Source: Symsagittifera roscoffensis
Lineage: Eukaryota > Xenacoelomorpha > Acoela > Convolutidae
Length of the DNA: 64,000 nucleotides
Assembly (NCBI RefSeq): GCF_963678635.1
Contig: NC_087070.1
Location: 54,848,617 to 54,912,616 of the forward strand
Reading direction: 5' to 3'
The number at the start of each line of letters is the position of its first letter. Position 1 is the first letter of the stretch. The position numbers and the translations under genes were made by a program. Under the pieces are notes generated by a model. It was not told the origin of the DNA, searched no databases, and worked only from the letters and a program-made list of their open reading frames with translations. Positions 34,794-47,450 of this stretch are shown here, one piece after another.

Positions 34794-35439
34794 TTGATCA
34801 TAGCCTTGTGTTATATGCATCATCCTTGGAACTCTTATGCTGAATTATCTTCAACCTAAGATCTCAATCGAGTTTTGTTACAATACTGCGAACAAAATCC
34901 AAGAAAAGATTTTTGACGATTGAGGCTTAAGCTTGTTAATCAAAGAAAAGAAATTTATATGAGATTCTGCGAACATTGTATTTATCACAACATATTATGC
35001 TCTTTTTTCAGTTAGATCTAATTTAGTATAATTTTAGCTTCTTTGCCTTTTTAATTGTGATTTAGTGGTCGGATCACGTGGCATCTTTTGCCATGCAACT
35101 AATAGTTTGTCACTCATTTGAGATAAGAGACTTCTAAGAGCCGATATTTGAGACTCTAACCCTTTTCTGCTTCTTTAACCAACCATCCTGATGCTCAAAA
35201 CCCAATGCAATTGAATTGTGATCCATAGACTACTCGAAAAGGCCTCCAGGCACGAGAGAAAATCATTTTTATGCTTTGTGCTTTCTTGGGCGCCGTTTTA
35301 CTAGCCTTTTAGGATTCTGTTCTAGAATGTTTTCATGCAATTTGAAGGCCTGAGTTCATGGTAGCAGGTTTTGCACATTAACAACAGGGCTGGTTAGCAA
35401 GCGTAATCAAATTCGAACAACGATATCCGATTGCAATAA
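34794..35439. other. Non-coding stretch, nothing recognised
   Basis: AT-rich, without open frames or repeats that I can identify. Confidence 0.4.
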
Positions 35440-36500
35440 TAATCTATCTATTATATATTTAAAGAGGGCTTCACTATCTCGTCATGTTTAAGCATTTTCA
35501 ACGTATTATTTCTGCATGTTTAATCTATATCGTATATTGCAATGGTTAAGAATTTTTTCCATTTTCCAATTTGATTTCAGTGGTTATTTTACCGAGTTTA
35601 AATTAAGCAGCCCAATATCAAATTAGGGGTTGCAAATTTGGCCTCCAATTTTGAATGCCCGAATCATTTTTAGTTAACGAGATAAGACGATTTTTAAGAC
35701 TTTTTCAAAAATTTTCAGAAATTTCAAATAACAAAACGGTTTACAAAACTTGAAGTTCCCAACCCTGTAGTTGGGTGCTATCGGAGTACTCTAAGGAGTT
35801 ACAAATCTTGTCTCCAAATATGACTGTTCAAATCCTTGTAGTTTTCGAGATATGACGTTTTTTGTGAATTTTTCAAAAATTTTCAGAAAGTTTAAATTAA
35901 TTATTTTTCAAAATTTGAATTTCCCAACTCTATAGTTCGGTGTTGTCAGGGTACTCTATAGAGTTGCAAATCTTGCCACATGCGACTGCTAAACGCGACT
36001 GCTCAAATGCTTTTAATTTCCGAGATGTGAAGTTTTTCGATTTTTTCAAATTTTCTCTAGGAACTTCTCTACAAAGAAATTCAAAAAAAATTGAAACTAC
36101 TAACTTGATGAAGATACAATCTTATTGTCAGCGTACACCCAGGCGTCTCAAATCTTGCCTCTTTAATTGAATGCTCAAATCCTGTTCCGAGATAAGACGT
36201 TTCCGAGATAAGACGTTTTTTAATTTTTTTGTATCGGGAAACTTAGGTTTAAAAAAATTCACAAAATTTTGTATTCCTAACCCTTCAGTGGTTGCAAATC
36301 TGGCTTCCAAATTTCTCCAAAGGCCCTTTAAGTTTTCGAGATGACGCTTTTGAAATGGGAATTTAAAAAAAATTCAAAAGTTCGAAATTACCAACCCTGT
36401 AAATGGGTGCAGTCAGAGTACACTAAAAGTTTGCAGATGTTGTTTCCAATATATGCGGTTTTTCATGAGTTGTCCAAAAATTTTGAAGCATCGAAGTTGC
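35440..36500. repeat. Interspersed element with about five degenerate 165-bp tandem units, copy 1
   Basis: After a unique head (35440-35620; ATCTATCTATTAT ... TTACCGAGTT), units starting near 35625, 35800, 35963, 36147 and 36290 repeat the order TTGCAAATCTTG - TGACTGCTCAAATCC - TTTTCGAGATATGACG - TTTTTCAAAAATTTTCAG - CCCAACCCTGTAGTTGGGTGC. The same head and units recur at 48570-49480. A unique head plus tandem core recalls non-autonomous Helitron-related elements of molluscs (the pearl type), but the ends are not defined. Confidence 0.65.
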
Positions 36501-36559
36501 GTTAATTGCTAGTAATAATAATAAAAATATGAATTTAGCGTACGCAAGGGGTTTTCCCA

Positions 36560-38287
36560 CAGTTTCAGTTCAGTTAGTTAGACATATTTCTGCAGTTGTT
36601 TCGGGTACAGTCGCACAGAATTTTCCAGCTACAGGGGTTGGAGTCATCGAATCTTTTCTCGAAATGCTCCCACATCCATTGCAGCAACCGTCTTTTGAGT
36701 CCTATCGTGTTGGTAAAGTCCACTTTTTGAGGAACCAAATTAGCCAGCCTCTTTGCATGAAACCAAAATTTTTTTTCACAAACAAATTTTGCAGGGCGTG
36801 TACTTTCAAATAAACGAGATCTTGTATTAGCTAGGTCATTTTTTGGCGGAAAACGGTCAGAAAAATTGTAGTCGTAGTGATTATTGAGGATTTTCGATAG
36901 TAGAACTAAATTATTGAGCTGAATGTACGTGTGTAAAGGCAGTATTCCTAGACGCTGAAGCGACGTTTTGTAATTAGGATCTGTTGCAATCCATTTGCAT
37001 GCATTGCGTTAAACACCTTCTAAGAGTTTCATTTCTTCGACGTTCAATTGATAGCACGCTGAACCGTATAGCAAAACTGGAATTACCATGGATTTGAACA
37101 GATTAAGTTTGGTCTTGGTGTTAAGAGGCAGTGGGTTGCGCTTAAGCATGCATAGAGTGTTGAGGGCTTTTCCTCTTCTAAGTTTAATATGCGATGTCCA
37201 GCCAAGATCCGATTTTACAATTATTCCTAGGTCTTTTTCTTCTGAGACTTTCTTAATTAAAATTGAGGCGAAGTAAAAGTCGCTACTTGTGGGACGTTTA
37301 ACCGGTAGGTGAGTGCATTTCGACGCATTGAGCGCAATCTGGTTTTGTTGAGTCCACGTGAAGATGTTATTTAGGTCATTCTGAAATTCTGCGTTAAGTA
37401 TACCAATTCGTATGAACTTTGCGTCGTCTGCGTATAGAAAGCTGGTGGAATGATTACATACACTTGGTAGGTCGTTTATTATGACAAGAAAAAACAATGG
37501 CCCGAGGATTGATCCTTGAGGAATACCGCTTGTGACATAGAATGATTGGGACAGACAGTCTTTGATTTTGACACATTGTGTTCTATTTGTCAGGTAGTTA
37601 TAAATTAGCTTTAATATTTTGCCTCTGATTCCCAACGAGTTGAGCTTATCAATCAGAATACCGTGATCTACTTTGTCAAAAGCTTTCTCAAAATCGGTAT
37701 ACATTACGTCTACTTCTTCATTTTCGCTTTTAGCTGAATATATGGTATCCAGATAGAGCAGCATTTGGATGGTCCCTGACATTTTCGCTTGAAATCCGAA
37801 TTGATTGTTGTGCAACATAGGTTTTAGATGTTTATATAGATCGATGAAAAGAACTTTTTCGAAGATTTTGCTGGCAATATTAAGTAGTGATATTGGCCTG
37901 TAGTTACTTATCCAGGCCTTGCTTCCTTTCTTTTTTGAAAACTGGGCTGACAATAGAGTGTTTCCATTGATCAGGGAAACAACAGGTCTGGAGTGCTTTA
38001 TATATGATATGGTAGAGAGAGGGCGTTAAAGATTCACTACTACAACGCTTAAATAAAACAGGAGGTAGTAGATCGGGACCTCTCGACTTACTTAGATCTA
38101 GATCATTACACAGTTTGGCAATCAGGTTCCTGTCTGGTTCTATATTATGAATTATTTGTTTAACTGAGTGCTCTTGTTTTTCAAGACAGGATGGTTGAGA
38201 AGAGATTATAAATGCTGAGTTAAAAAATTTGGCGAATAGATAAGCTTGCTCTGGCAAGGTTTTCGCAACTGAATTATCAAGTTTCAT
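36560..38287 (-). pseudogene. LINE ORF2 reverse transcriptase and C-terminus
   Basis: The RT (38287-37009) contains Y-R-P-I-S-L-L, F-D-K-V-D-H (motif A region), T-S-G-I-P-Q-G-S-I-L-G and the catalytic Y-A-D-D at 37437-37426. A one-base shift near 37930 (in an A/T run) splits the ORF. A TAA at 37009-37011 ends the main frame, but the same frame continues to about 36580 with N-P-C-S-W-K-I near the end, which is the expected C-terminus. The plus-strand open frame 36529-36813 is its antisense. RT performs target-primed reverse transcription. Confidence 0.85.
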
Positions 38288-38478
38288 GACGGAAGGTAAT
38301 TCTGAGTTACGGAATTTCTATAGTATTTTAACAGGGCTTTAGTATCACGCGAGTTAGACAAATGTTGTTCGTATTCGCTTCTGTTATTCTCTACGGCGGT
38401 TTGTACCTTTTTATTTATTGCAATCACCGAGGCACATTGCGAACCTTTTTGTTTGCGTAATGTTGACAGACGTTTCAT
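38284..38478 (-). pseudogene. LINE ORF2 linker between EN and RT
   Basis: This 64-codon frame is basic and lies between endonuclease and RT. The sequence just before it (P-P-W-I-T-P-E-T) is the W-x-T-P motif usually seen at the end of the EN domain of such LINEs, in a different frame from 38492-39037, so there is a frameshift near 38485. Confidence 0.6.
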
Positions 38479-38491
38479 TGAATTTGACGTC

Positions 38492-39370
38492 TCAGGAGTT
38501 ATCCAGGGAGGAAGATTGTCTATGTTGAGTTCTACGCGGGATGAATTTTGGCAGAAAGCTATGAATCCGTTCGTACCATAGTTCGACTATTTTTGTAACA
38601 TTTGACCAGCAGTAAGGTGAGAAGGTGTTGATTGAAAACGCATCGTTTAAACCGTTGAAGTCAGCTTTGCAATAGCTATAGAAACTGGTTTTCCTAAATG
38701 TGGAGCTTTTCTTGAGTTCCTTCATGCGGATTATTGAGTTAATAGGTTTGTGAGCAGATTTTGGTGCAGTAAATACGTCGAGTGGTAGGGTGTCGATTAT
38801 TTCAACCTGATTGCTAACAAGGACTAAGTCAAGTATATTAGCGTTTGTTGTTTTGAAATGAATAGTTTGAGTTAAGCTTAATTTATCTATTTTGTCAAGT
38901 ATACATTGATGGAGCGGCTCTGAGGTTTGAATGGGCCAGTCAATTGAAAAAAGATTAAAGTCTTCGTTTATTATACGATGATTTGCATTGCAGTTCGACA
39001 AGAAGTCCACTAGCTGACAAATACGGAAGGTCTCCAAATACTATTTGCTGTTAGGAGGGGGGAAATAGCATGTGGTAATTAGTAATGTGGCTTCGGAAGA
39101 TTCCCAGATTATAGCGGTGCAATAACCTTGAATTTGGTCAGGAAGAGAGATTTCATAGCATTTTAGTGCAGACTTGTTTCAATAAGGACCCCACCGTGGG
39201 CTGTTTTTTCTTTTTGTTTGGTGTTTGTCAGAACGAAAGATATTGAAGCCAGGGAGGAATAGTTCTGAGTCGCTGATGTTAGTTTTGAGCCATGTTTCGC
39301 TTAAACAGATGATGTCAAAGTTGTTGGTGAAGACAAAGTTTGATAGAGATGTGCGCCTACTTGATTTCAC
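38492..39370 (-). pseudogene. LINE ORF2 APE-type endonuclease
   Basis: 39370-39179 carries F-D-I-I-C-L-S-E-T-W-L (catalytic Glu of the APE fold). After a gap with a frameshift, 39037-38492 carries I-N-E-D-F-N-L-F-S-I-D-W, a form of G-D-F-N-x-x-x-I-D-W with Gly replaced by Glu, followed by L-D-L-V-L-V-S-N and a P-K-S-A-H-K-P segment that corresponds to the S-D-H box with S-A-H. Endonuclease nicks the target DNA. The substitutions suggest loss of activity. Confidence 0.75.
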
Positions 39371-39438
39371 TAAGCTTCGGGTATTAAAAGTAAAATCGAA
39401 TAATCAGTAAATTGGTCAGTTTCGTAAGTCAAAGAAAG

Positions 39439-39990
39439 TCAACGTTCACTTAAATCTTCTACTGCACTATCTAGGAAGAGTTCTAAATTACGAATTTTTA
39501 ATCGGCTAGGGTCTGTGTTTTCTTCGATCAGACTTCTTCTTTTATTCAAGATTTTGTGTTCTTGTTCTTGCTCGGTCTTATTCAACGATTTGCTGATGTA
39601 CACTTTGAATTTTTCGTATGCGGTACCATCGTATTGCCTCAGTCTGAAGGCACTCGCAAGAACCTTGTATGCAGTCATTTTGTCGCGAAACTTGACTAAA
39701 AATGTTCTTGGTCTTATCGACTCAGGTCTGAATTTTCCCATACCTGTTGCTGATGTTATTGCTTTTTGTATTTCGAGGTGTTCCATGATTGAAATCATGG
39801 CTTTTCTTCGTGTTGTTTTATGTCTAGCTGTCTGGGCTTCTTTTCAGAGCTGACAGATTTGAACTCCGGTATACCGGAGATCCTCACCTCACATGTTTTA
39901 TCATCTTCGGAGCTTTTCTGTTTCAACAGTGCTGAGATGTAGCTACCCTTGGAGGTTCCCCTGCTGATCGCGTTTCTGCCATTGCTGATC
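39439..39990 (-). pseudogene. LINE ORF1 RRM-type segment
   Basis: From about 39990 down the frame reads E-V-R-I-S-G-I-P-E (RNP2-like strand of an RRM), preceded by a Ser/Lys-rich helical stretch. After a stop near 39800 a second frame (39798-39439) has R-P-R-T-F-L-V-K-F-R-D, as in RRM plus C-terminal domains of L1/CR1-type ORF1 proteins. ORF1 proteins bind the element RNA as a chaperone. Broken by one frameshift. Confidence 0.65.
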
Positions 39991-40499
39991 CTTTAACGTC
40001 ATCGTGCACTTTTTTATTGAAGTTTTGATAGCATTAAGGTCGTTCTGAATGCTCTCTTTTTCGTTGAACTTAAGTAATAATTCTTTGAATAGACAAACAA
40101 TGTTGTTTTTTTTTCGTTTTGCTTAGGAACTTTTTTAGATCATCATCGTGAGCAGACAGGATTTGATCAAGTGAGGGATAGTAGTTCGCATCTACCGAAC
40201 CAAGGCGCCTCCTGGTCTCACCCATTATATCGATATGGTTCTACTAGGTAATGATTGCTTGCTTAAGACTTGTTTGCAATGAATCCCGAGAGGGAGACCT
40301 ATTTGCCAAGCCTTACAAACAGCGGAGCGGAAAAAGGAAGGGATGGGTTTGACTTTAACAGTGAATCCAGAAAAGGAGACCTATCTGTTAAAGTCGAAAC
40401 GAAGGCTCTAACCTTATCCCGTGTAGGATCCGCACAGACAACCGGTCGCTCGATTGCACTCGTAAGTGTTGGGTCGTCGCTCGCTGGCACTTACAGAAT

Positions 40500-41063
40500 A
40501 GTCTTCGTATAAGACCCGTTTCTTCAAGATGCTTCTTAGTCCACTCAAAGCTGACTCGTTGAGGTGGACGTGATCTCGCTCGGTGACGTGGTTCTCACAG
40601 TAAATCTGTTCAGATAGGCCTCGGAAAACCTAACGAGCGCCAACTGCTTGTTTTTCTAACTTTCGATTTACTGCGAAGTGTCGGATGAGATCGTGGTCCT
40701 GAATCGATTCGCGTTCGACTTCAGGGGGATATCGAGCTGGAATGCCAAGTACAAAGATACGTTCGCAGACGTGGAGCAGATGGTTTGCTAGGCTGACTAT
40801 ACGATCAGTTACTTCATCTACGCTTGCCGTAGATGGTAGGTAGCCGTTATACAGATCGTTTCCGCCCGCGAATATTACAATTTTGTCGTATTGACCTTTC
40901 CTGGTACGAACCTGTACAGATCGTGAATTTGAGCTCCGGGTAACGAGAGGATGTTGATGTTGCTAAATTCTAAACGTCTGGCTTGTTTGTCTGCAATCAA
41001 TATGCTTCGAATAGGGCTATCCTTGAAGATATGGAATCGCATTAATACTATAGGGATCACCAC
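40500..41063 (-). pseudogene. SGNH/GDSL-hydrolase-like domain of LINE ORF1
   Basis: From 41063: S-I-L-I-A-D-K-Q-A-R-R-L occupies the block I position (G-D-S changed to A-D-K), then L-P-G-A-Q-I-H-D-L. After a one-base shift near 40895 the frame continues K-I-V-I-F-A-G-G-N-D-L-Y (block III, with the diagnostic G-N-D) and R-I-F-V-L-G-I-P-A-R-Y. This is the esterase domain known from ORF1 of some CR1 elements. The catalytic Ser of block I is missing, so enzyme activity is unlikely here. Confidence 0.75.
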
Positions 41064-42953
41064 GGCTATCCCGTATCAATCAGTTTTCTAGAAAGACACT
41101 ATTTAATAAGTTTGTATTCGGAGCAAGCAGCACAGAATGTTCCGAATACAATCATTGCGCCTTCAATTATTAAGCGTTATCAAATTGGAACATACTTTTT
41201 TCGGGCTAAATACTAATTTTACAAAATCAGTTGGTGTCACGATGGCAGCAGAACAGAATGTGTGGCAACTTAACTTTCTTGGGCGTTTCTGCATTAATTT
41301 GCCGCTCTTTCGAATTATCATTGTTATTCGTAAATCAACTCTTGTTTTTAATTTCATTTTTCGCTTTTTATTTTTTGTTTTTTTTTCTTCACTCCAAGGA
41401 TTTTTTTTGGCTTAAATGGTTTCGGTTGATGTCAGATCTGCTTAGATGCCTCATAATTTGTCGTTTGAGGGATCAAATTTTATTGCTCAAAATGTTTTCT
41501 AGGTAAACTTTTTTTGCTCAGTCGTCTGCTTCGCCTGTGTAAAAACTACAAAAAGTCTTCGAATTAGAGTAGTTTCTTATACTTCGTGTGATGAGAGAAT
41601 TATACAAACGCGTAAAAAGTTTTTAAAATTGGGCCTGAGTGTTTTTTTTTGCAGATTGTAATTTTTTGTTACAAGAAAGTGCTAAATTAAGTCATCAAAA
41701 TTAGTTTTTGTTTAGTAAAATCAAGGTGTTTTAAGCCTAAAAGCCCAATTTCTTAAAGCGAAGGTTAATTGAGAGCTTAGACCTTCCAAATTAGCGTTAT
41801 ACTAAGAAGTTTCCAACCCGGTTTTTCTCGACACTGGGATACCTTCGAAAAACTTTTAAATGTCGTTCGTACTGAAAGGGATTGATAATGATATATCACT
41901 CGACCCATTCTGATGGTTATATGTGGTACCTGATTTTGTGCGGAAAAGGCAAAAAAAATGAAAACACCCGAATACAGTTGTCGGAGTTTGGTTTTCAATT
42001 GTTGGAATAACAGCTTTCTTTACATTAACAGCAAAATTATTTTAATCATTTGGGCAATTGGGTAATTTCATTAACAAGAGACACATGTTGCAGCACATAT
42101 TTGTCTAGACTGTATCTTCGGATTTTTTTAATCTTGGTTAGGAATTTAATTACTCCAATTTGCTCTTTCATTTTTTCGTTTCATTGTGTAAAAAGCTTCA
42201 GCGTATAATTTATCGATTTTTTTTTCTCATATTGAGTCCTTTGTTACTGGAAATTTTTTTTGTGTGTGTGTGCGTGTGTTTAGGAGAATCAGATATTTGT
42301 GCTTTAAAATGTTTGATATCAGAGTTTTTATGGCTGTGTAAGTTTTGTTTTGAATCTAACTCAATTCAGTGCTGGAAGCTTACTTAATTGGCACGTTTCC
42401 TCAAAATGAACATATGCAACTTACACAAACCTATAAAAAACTGGGTAATTTAAAAAATAATTTCGACTTGGCAGCGGCTTTCGTCTCATTTTCTGTCAGC
42501 TAGTTTACCAAGCTATTTTTTGTGTTGCAAGTGGTTCGAAGCTCTCGTTCGAAATTGATGAAAAATGAGAGATTATAATTGCTAAAGAGACGTTAAAGTA
42601 GTTGTTATAAAACAGCAAAGAGGTCAGCCTCCATCAGTTTTCGCTAACTTAGTCAGCACTGAACATCCTGAATGGGCTGTACTTTGATACCTCTCTTAAC
42701 TCGAGAAGTTTTCTCTGAGGTACCTGAAATTGGGCGGAAAAATATAACCAACGCCGTAGTTCCTTCCCACTCTTTAGGGGTGCTAGTCAGAACAATGAAT
42801 ACTTGAAGTATCTTTACATTTGCTTACATCTAAGTGTCTTGTAGTCTGTAACTAAACTTTTTTCCCGTAAACAAATTTTCGCACATCTATAATTTTTTTC
42901 TCTTCTAAACGTTTTCTCTTTTGAGTTTTTCTTCATTTTTTTATCCCTTCAAG
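41064..42953. other. Non-coding stretch with a (TG)n run
   Basis: T-rich sequence. A TG dinucleotide run lies at about 42260-42280. No supported exon was found. The plus-strand frames at 41137-41506 look like chance openings in a T-rich region. Confidence 0.4.
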
Positions 42954-42985
42954 ATTGTTGGCTTACTCCCGCTTTAAGCGCAATG
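42954..42985 (+). CDS. Candidate 32-nt micro-exon
   Basis: It is preceded by a long pyrimidine tract ending TTATCCCTTCAAG and followed by a strong donor ATG|GTAAGT. One frame is open and leaves phase 0 at its 3' end, as required by the next exon (44191). The evidence is only splice-site quality and phase agreement for a very short sequence. Confidence 0.25.
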
Positions 42986-44190
42986 GTAAGTCATTGTAGT
43001 TTTAGGGGGCTTGAACCTTTGATTTAAAAAAAACTCCGGTAAAAATTGATTATATTTTCCGGCTCAATTTGTGTCTGCTCAAAGTTCGTCGGCTTTGTTT
43101 CCTCTGAGAAGTTTTGTTCAGTTGCTAATTCAATAATCTAATAACTGGCATGTTTGCGTACAGTTCACTTCCAATCAGACATGGGAAAATCAATTTTTGA
43201 CATGGCAAAATTTTTTTTGTCGACTTATGTGAGTGTTTGTATCGCAAGTGTTGCGAAGCTTCGTTTCGCTTTTGTGTTTAATATTGTTTTTGTTGAAGAA
43301 AAAGTTAGGATTGTTTCTTGAATCTGCTGATCGACCAATTTGAATTGAAACCGATAATTTGTTCAAAAATTTTCAAATTTGCAAAAAATCAGATAGCCCT
43401 TTTCTGACGCATGCTTTCGATACTTCGGTTCAAGTATTCGACCTCTGAAAAATGTGTGTCAGTTTTTTGAAAACTTAGTATCAAAATTCATTTGAATGTA
43501 TTTTTTCAACTTAACAATTTTTTTTGTTATACTGTAAACACGTTTCAAATGTTTTGAATGTTTTTTTTTAATATATACAAAATTTTTCAATGTCATGTAG
43601 CATTTTTATACTAAAATTCTCATGCTACCAGGCTAAGCATCTACAATAAATTTTCAGTCTCAAGTAACCCAAGTTCAACTCAAACAAGAAAGAGAATTGT
43701 AGTTTTGACAACCAAAATAGGCTTTTTGTCCTTAAATTATAGAAATGTATGTACTTGTAAATTTCCGAATCCTAAAAGTTAGTAGGATAGTCACACGCGA
43801 AACTGAAAATGCCAAAGATAACACCGTTTTTTTTTGCTTATGAACAGACAAATAAGAACTTGTCTTAAAATTGCTCTTCAAGTGCTATCGAGGTAAATGT
43901 GAACGACCTTTGAAAACTCGCTTGAAGAAGTTAATTTAGAAGTCATTCAGACGCGTATTACACACTCAGAACCAAAACAAATAAGTCAAAGCCACTTTCA
44001 ACTTTCGAAAAAAGTTCAAAAAGATTAAATAAAATCTATTCCATATTTGTTGTTCGGAGTATGAGCGTAAGCTATTCGGTAAACTGTTGTACAATACCGT
44101 TGTGAACGAACAAGTTTTGAAAAATTAAGTTGGGTGGTTATTTATAATCCATTACTACTAAGTAGCCAATTGCTTGTCCGGACAATGCAG

Positions 44191-44390
44191 TCCTATTTAT
44201 GTGGACAGGTGAAATGGATAGGCACGTGGGAAGTGGGCGATGATGGCGTAGTGGGAGGAAAAGTTGAAACAGAACAGCAGCTGACAAGGAGGGTGAGAGA
44301 GGCGAAGAAGAATTACGTGTTGCAGAGCAGAGCCCACAAAATACACTCTTTGAGTGAACAGATTTACGATGCCACCCAGATGCCAAGCAG
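44191..44390 (+). CDS. Host gene exon a (unrecognised gene)
   Basis: Acceptor GGACAATGCAG| and donor AAGCAG|GTTAGA bound a 200-nt open segment that begins S-Y-L-C-G-Q-V-K-W. It contains a charged helical stretch (T-E-Q-Q-L-T-R-R-V-R-E-A-K-K). It enters in phase 0 and leaves in phase 2, matching exon b. An alternative acceptor (GTGGACAG|) six codons on keeps the same phase. Base composition is higher in GC than the surroundings. No domain recognised. Confidence 0.6.
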
Positions 44391-45449
44391 GTTAGAAACA
44401 GCGGGATTTTTGTTCCGAAGTTGAAATCCACCGAGATACATACGGTACTCATTTCGAACAAATTAGTTTTGTCGTGGTCGATAGTAAAAGCATCACTGTC
44501 TGAGGTTTAATAGTTTAGGGTCGAAGTTCGTTTTCTGGACAGCCGTTATTTTATACGAGTGTTTTCATCATTTTGGAGTTAAAAGTATTTTTAAGCGTCA
44601 GTGAGCGTAGTGCAGGCACAAAGGTCGAGTTGATTACTTTCGGTGTTTTTCAAAACGAAAAGTCTAGAAAATGTTCACGCTCAAATTTTTTGCCTTTTGA
44701 CTTTCCATTTTTCTACTTTCCAAATTCAATTAAATTTCGGTTTCCTAAACGAAGATAGGTCATGCTCCCCTGTGATTGAAGTGCAAATGGCACTAAAAAC
44801 CTAAATCGAATTTTAATTATCAGAACTACCAGTGGAATATAATTTTTTGATTTGATTCAGTCTTCTCAATTTGGAGTAGTTAGTAGTATGTGTTGGTGGA
44901 GAGCTCTACGACCGCCATGTAGTAAGTTTTTCCATTTTTTTTATTCAAGGCCTATGTTGCTGAAATTTTACTTTGGGGAAAACGAATTTTTTACTCAACA
45001 TTTTTTCAAGATACAGTAAAAAAGATTTTTAAATCTTTGCGAGAGTTAACTTCAAGAGAGCGGTCGTGCTAAATGATTGATTGAGAAAGAGGGTAGATGA
45101 GATGTGTTTTTATGTTGTTGTCAAGTTCGCAAAATCTGTCACACTAAACAATTCTCAAGCTTAAGAAAACAAAAACTACCGCAAATGAACAAAAGTGACA
45201 TTTCAAGGTTTTTAAAGATTTAAATGAAAGTTTTTGTTCGATAATCGGTATCCCCGCTCACCGCAGTGAAAGATACATCTAGCATCGCAAATGTGACATT
45301 TGTCTGAGTAAAATTAAGTTTGTAAATTTTTTTAACGACAACCTTTTATCGGAAACTAAGCTTCTTTGTAGGATCGCTAAAACCAGTTATATCATACCTC
45401 AAATTACTAGAAATGCATGTATTAGGAAATTTGGATGCCGAAAATTTTC

Positions 45450-45620
45450 CAAGTGACACATGCTATCTGAAAGTTCTCATCTCAATCCTTGTATCTTAAT
45501 ACATGGCGAAACCTATACCCTAGCTCAATACATAGAGACACCTGTTCCTTATCTTAATACACAGCCGTACAACCCGAAAGTATAACCTATCTTAATACAT
45601 GGAGGTCGTAGAACACGCCC
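45450..45620. repeat. Four spaced TATCTTAATACAT words
   Basis: Near 45489, 45514, 45553 and 45591 the words GTATCTTAATACAT, CTAGCTCAATACAT, TTATCTTAATACAC and CTATCTTAATACAT occur at 25-40 bp spacing. Short and of unknown meaning. Confidence 0.45.
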
Positions 45621-45959
45621 TTGCTCTCCGTCAACATATATTCTGTAGTTTGTATCAAAAAAAGATAATTCATTAAAAAATTGGAAGCTCAAGGAGCTGC
45701 AAAATGTAATATTTTTTTTCGAGAGCTTGTTTGTTAAAACAAGTATTTTGAAAATTTATGGTTTTTGTTTTTTATACCATATTTGTGAGGCAGATTTTTC
45801 GAAAACTGCTCTGATTTTCAAAACATAAGTACCTATGGAAAGCCCAGATTCCCTGGGTGCCAGTCTATTATGCTCACTGCTAGTCTCTGCTTACCTTATT
45901 CCACGTTCTACGGCCTTCGAAATTTTCAGTGGGGTTCTAAGCCGCTACGCCCATAGTTT

Positions 45960-46400
45960 TCCCGAAAAAATTTATGATCTTAAAAATGTTTTTTTTTTTG
46001 CAAATTTTTGCGAAGGTTCTCGTTTTTCCCGAAAGTTATTGCTGAAAATGAGATTGAGGCAAGATCGAGGGTTTGATTGAAAAAATTTGATGTGCAAATC
46101 TTCTCTGCTCAAGTTGCTACGCCCCAGTGTTTGAAGAAAAAAATTGATGGCTTTAGCACATGTCCCAATTTTTAATTTTGCCTTTTTGTAGAATTTTTTC
46201 CTGCCAAAAGTGAGATGAGGGGTCAATCGAAATAGCGTTTTTCTCTGAATCAACTACAGCTTAAGTTTTGTAGAAAAGCAGTTTTGGTCCTAGACAGAAA
46301 TTCATTTCTTTGAAAACTGTTTCACTTGTTAGGAAATGTTTTACTTTATTCAAAATCTAACGTGCCAAATCTGAGAATAAGGGTTTAATCGAAAGAGCAA
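45960..46400. repeat. Degenerate tandem repeat of about 160 bp, three units
   Basis: The words AAAATGAGATTGAGGCAAGA, CAAAAGTGAGATGAGGGGTC and AAATCTGAGAATAAGGGTTT, each followed by a T-x-A-T-C/T-x-GAAA segment, recur at about 46045, 46208 and 46370 (spacing about 162 bp). The period is close to that of the 35.4/48.6-kb element, but the sequence differs. Confidence 0.45.
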
Positions 46401-47408
46401 GTTGTAGGTATCTCCCCTGCATAAGAGGCGTATTCTCTCACGTTTGGCAAGGAATCCGCAATCGAGACCGGAATTGTCAATTTTTTGACATTTTTAGTGA
46501 TTTCGAAAATCACGCGTTACCTTTCGCATCAGTACATAATTTCAAAAAATATCGAAGAGGCACCTCCAGCTTTAGCTGGGCCACTAGTTGAAATATAATA
46601 TGTAGTAAAGGCTCATTTCGTTCTGAAATGTTGAGTATTTTTTAGTGTCTTTACGGTTTTACGCTGAACTGCTGTCGGCTTCTCGCTTTTTTGCTAGAAA
46701 AATGGTAATTTGAACGTTTTGGTTCCGCCAGTAGATAATCATCAAAAATTGCTTTAGTACAAACCTTTTCACGGACTGATTTGCTTTTTTGTTTTACTTT
46801 TCTTGATCTATGAGAGAATATTTTTCTATTATATGAACTTGCCCTTTCTATTTTGTAAAAGATTCTAGAATTTCTAAGTCTAATCACCTTGAAACTCAAA
46901 AGTAAAGCTCATTCATCGTGACATTTGCTTCCTTATACGATAGTATAATATGACTTTCTTTTCGAATATTTGCACTCAAGTTTAAACCTAAGATGAATCA
47001 TTTAATTTCGAGCAGATTAAGCAAACAGCTGGAGAAACAAGTAAAAACTATTTTGTGGAAAAATGAAGAGACTTTGTCAACTAAAGCATTTTTCGGAAAA
47101 ACATTTTTTTTTCACTTGTTTTCCGACCTTTACTCAAACCAAACAATTTTGGACATTGTTTGGCCAATATGAAAAAATTTGGCTGATTGCGTTTTAGTTT
47201 CGGGTTTTGAAGAGCTAAAAAGAACTTGTGATCTGTTTTTTTTTCTGTCGAAACTGATTGGTTTTATTACATAATTCAGGATTTGCGCTACAAGTTGAGG
47301 CTTCCTTTCACTAATAGAAATTATTAATTTCATCAGTGCATTTGCTATCTATTAGCGCAAGCGCCCACCGTTGGCAGCCTTGCTTGTAAATTTACTAACT
47401 CTAACCTT

Positions 47409-47450
47409 GATTTCGTATATTTATTGTTTCGCTTATAAATATACGAAATC
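47409..47450. repeat. Perfect 16-bp inverted repeat
   Basis: GATTTCGTATATTTAT (47409-47424) and its exact complement (47435-47450) flank a 10-nt loop. It may form a cruciform or RNA hairpin. No TE ends or coding region surround it. Confidence 0.85.

Larger units (their letters stand above)
36560..41063 (-). mobile_element. Well-preserved CR1/L2-like LINE with esterase-containing ORF1
   Basis: Reading from 41063 down come an SGNH-hydrolase-like domain (41063 to about 40500), an RRM-type ORF1 segment (about 39990-39439), APE endonuclease (39370-38492), RT (38287-37009) and an ORF2 C-terminus (to about 36580). Order and domains fit CR1/L2-type non-LTR elements, some of which encode an esterase in ORF1. 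The coding blocks are separated by only a few frameshifts and one stop, so the insertion is much younger than the LINE at 5.6-8.9 kb. No 5' promoter or target duplication was defined. Confidence 0.85.
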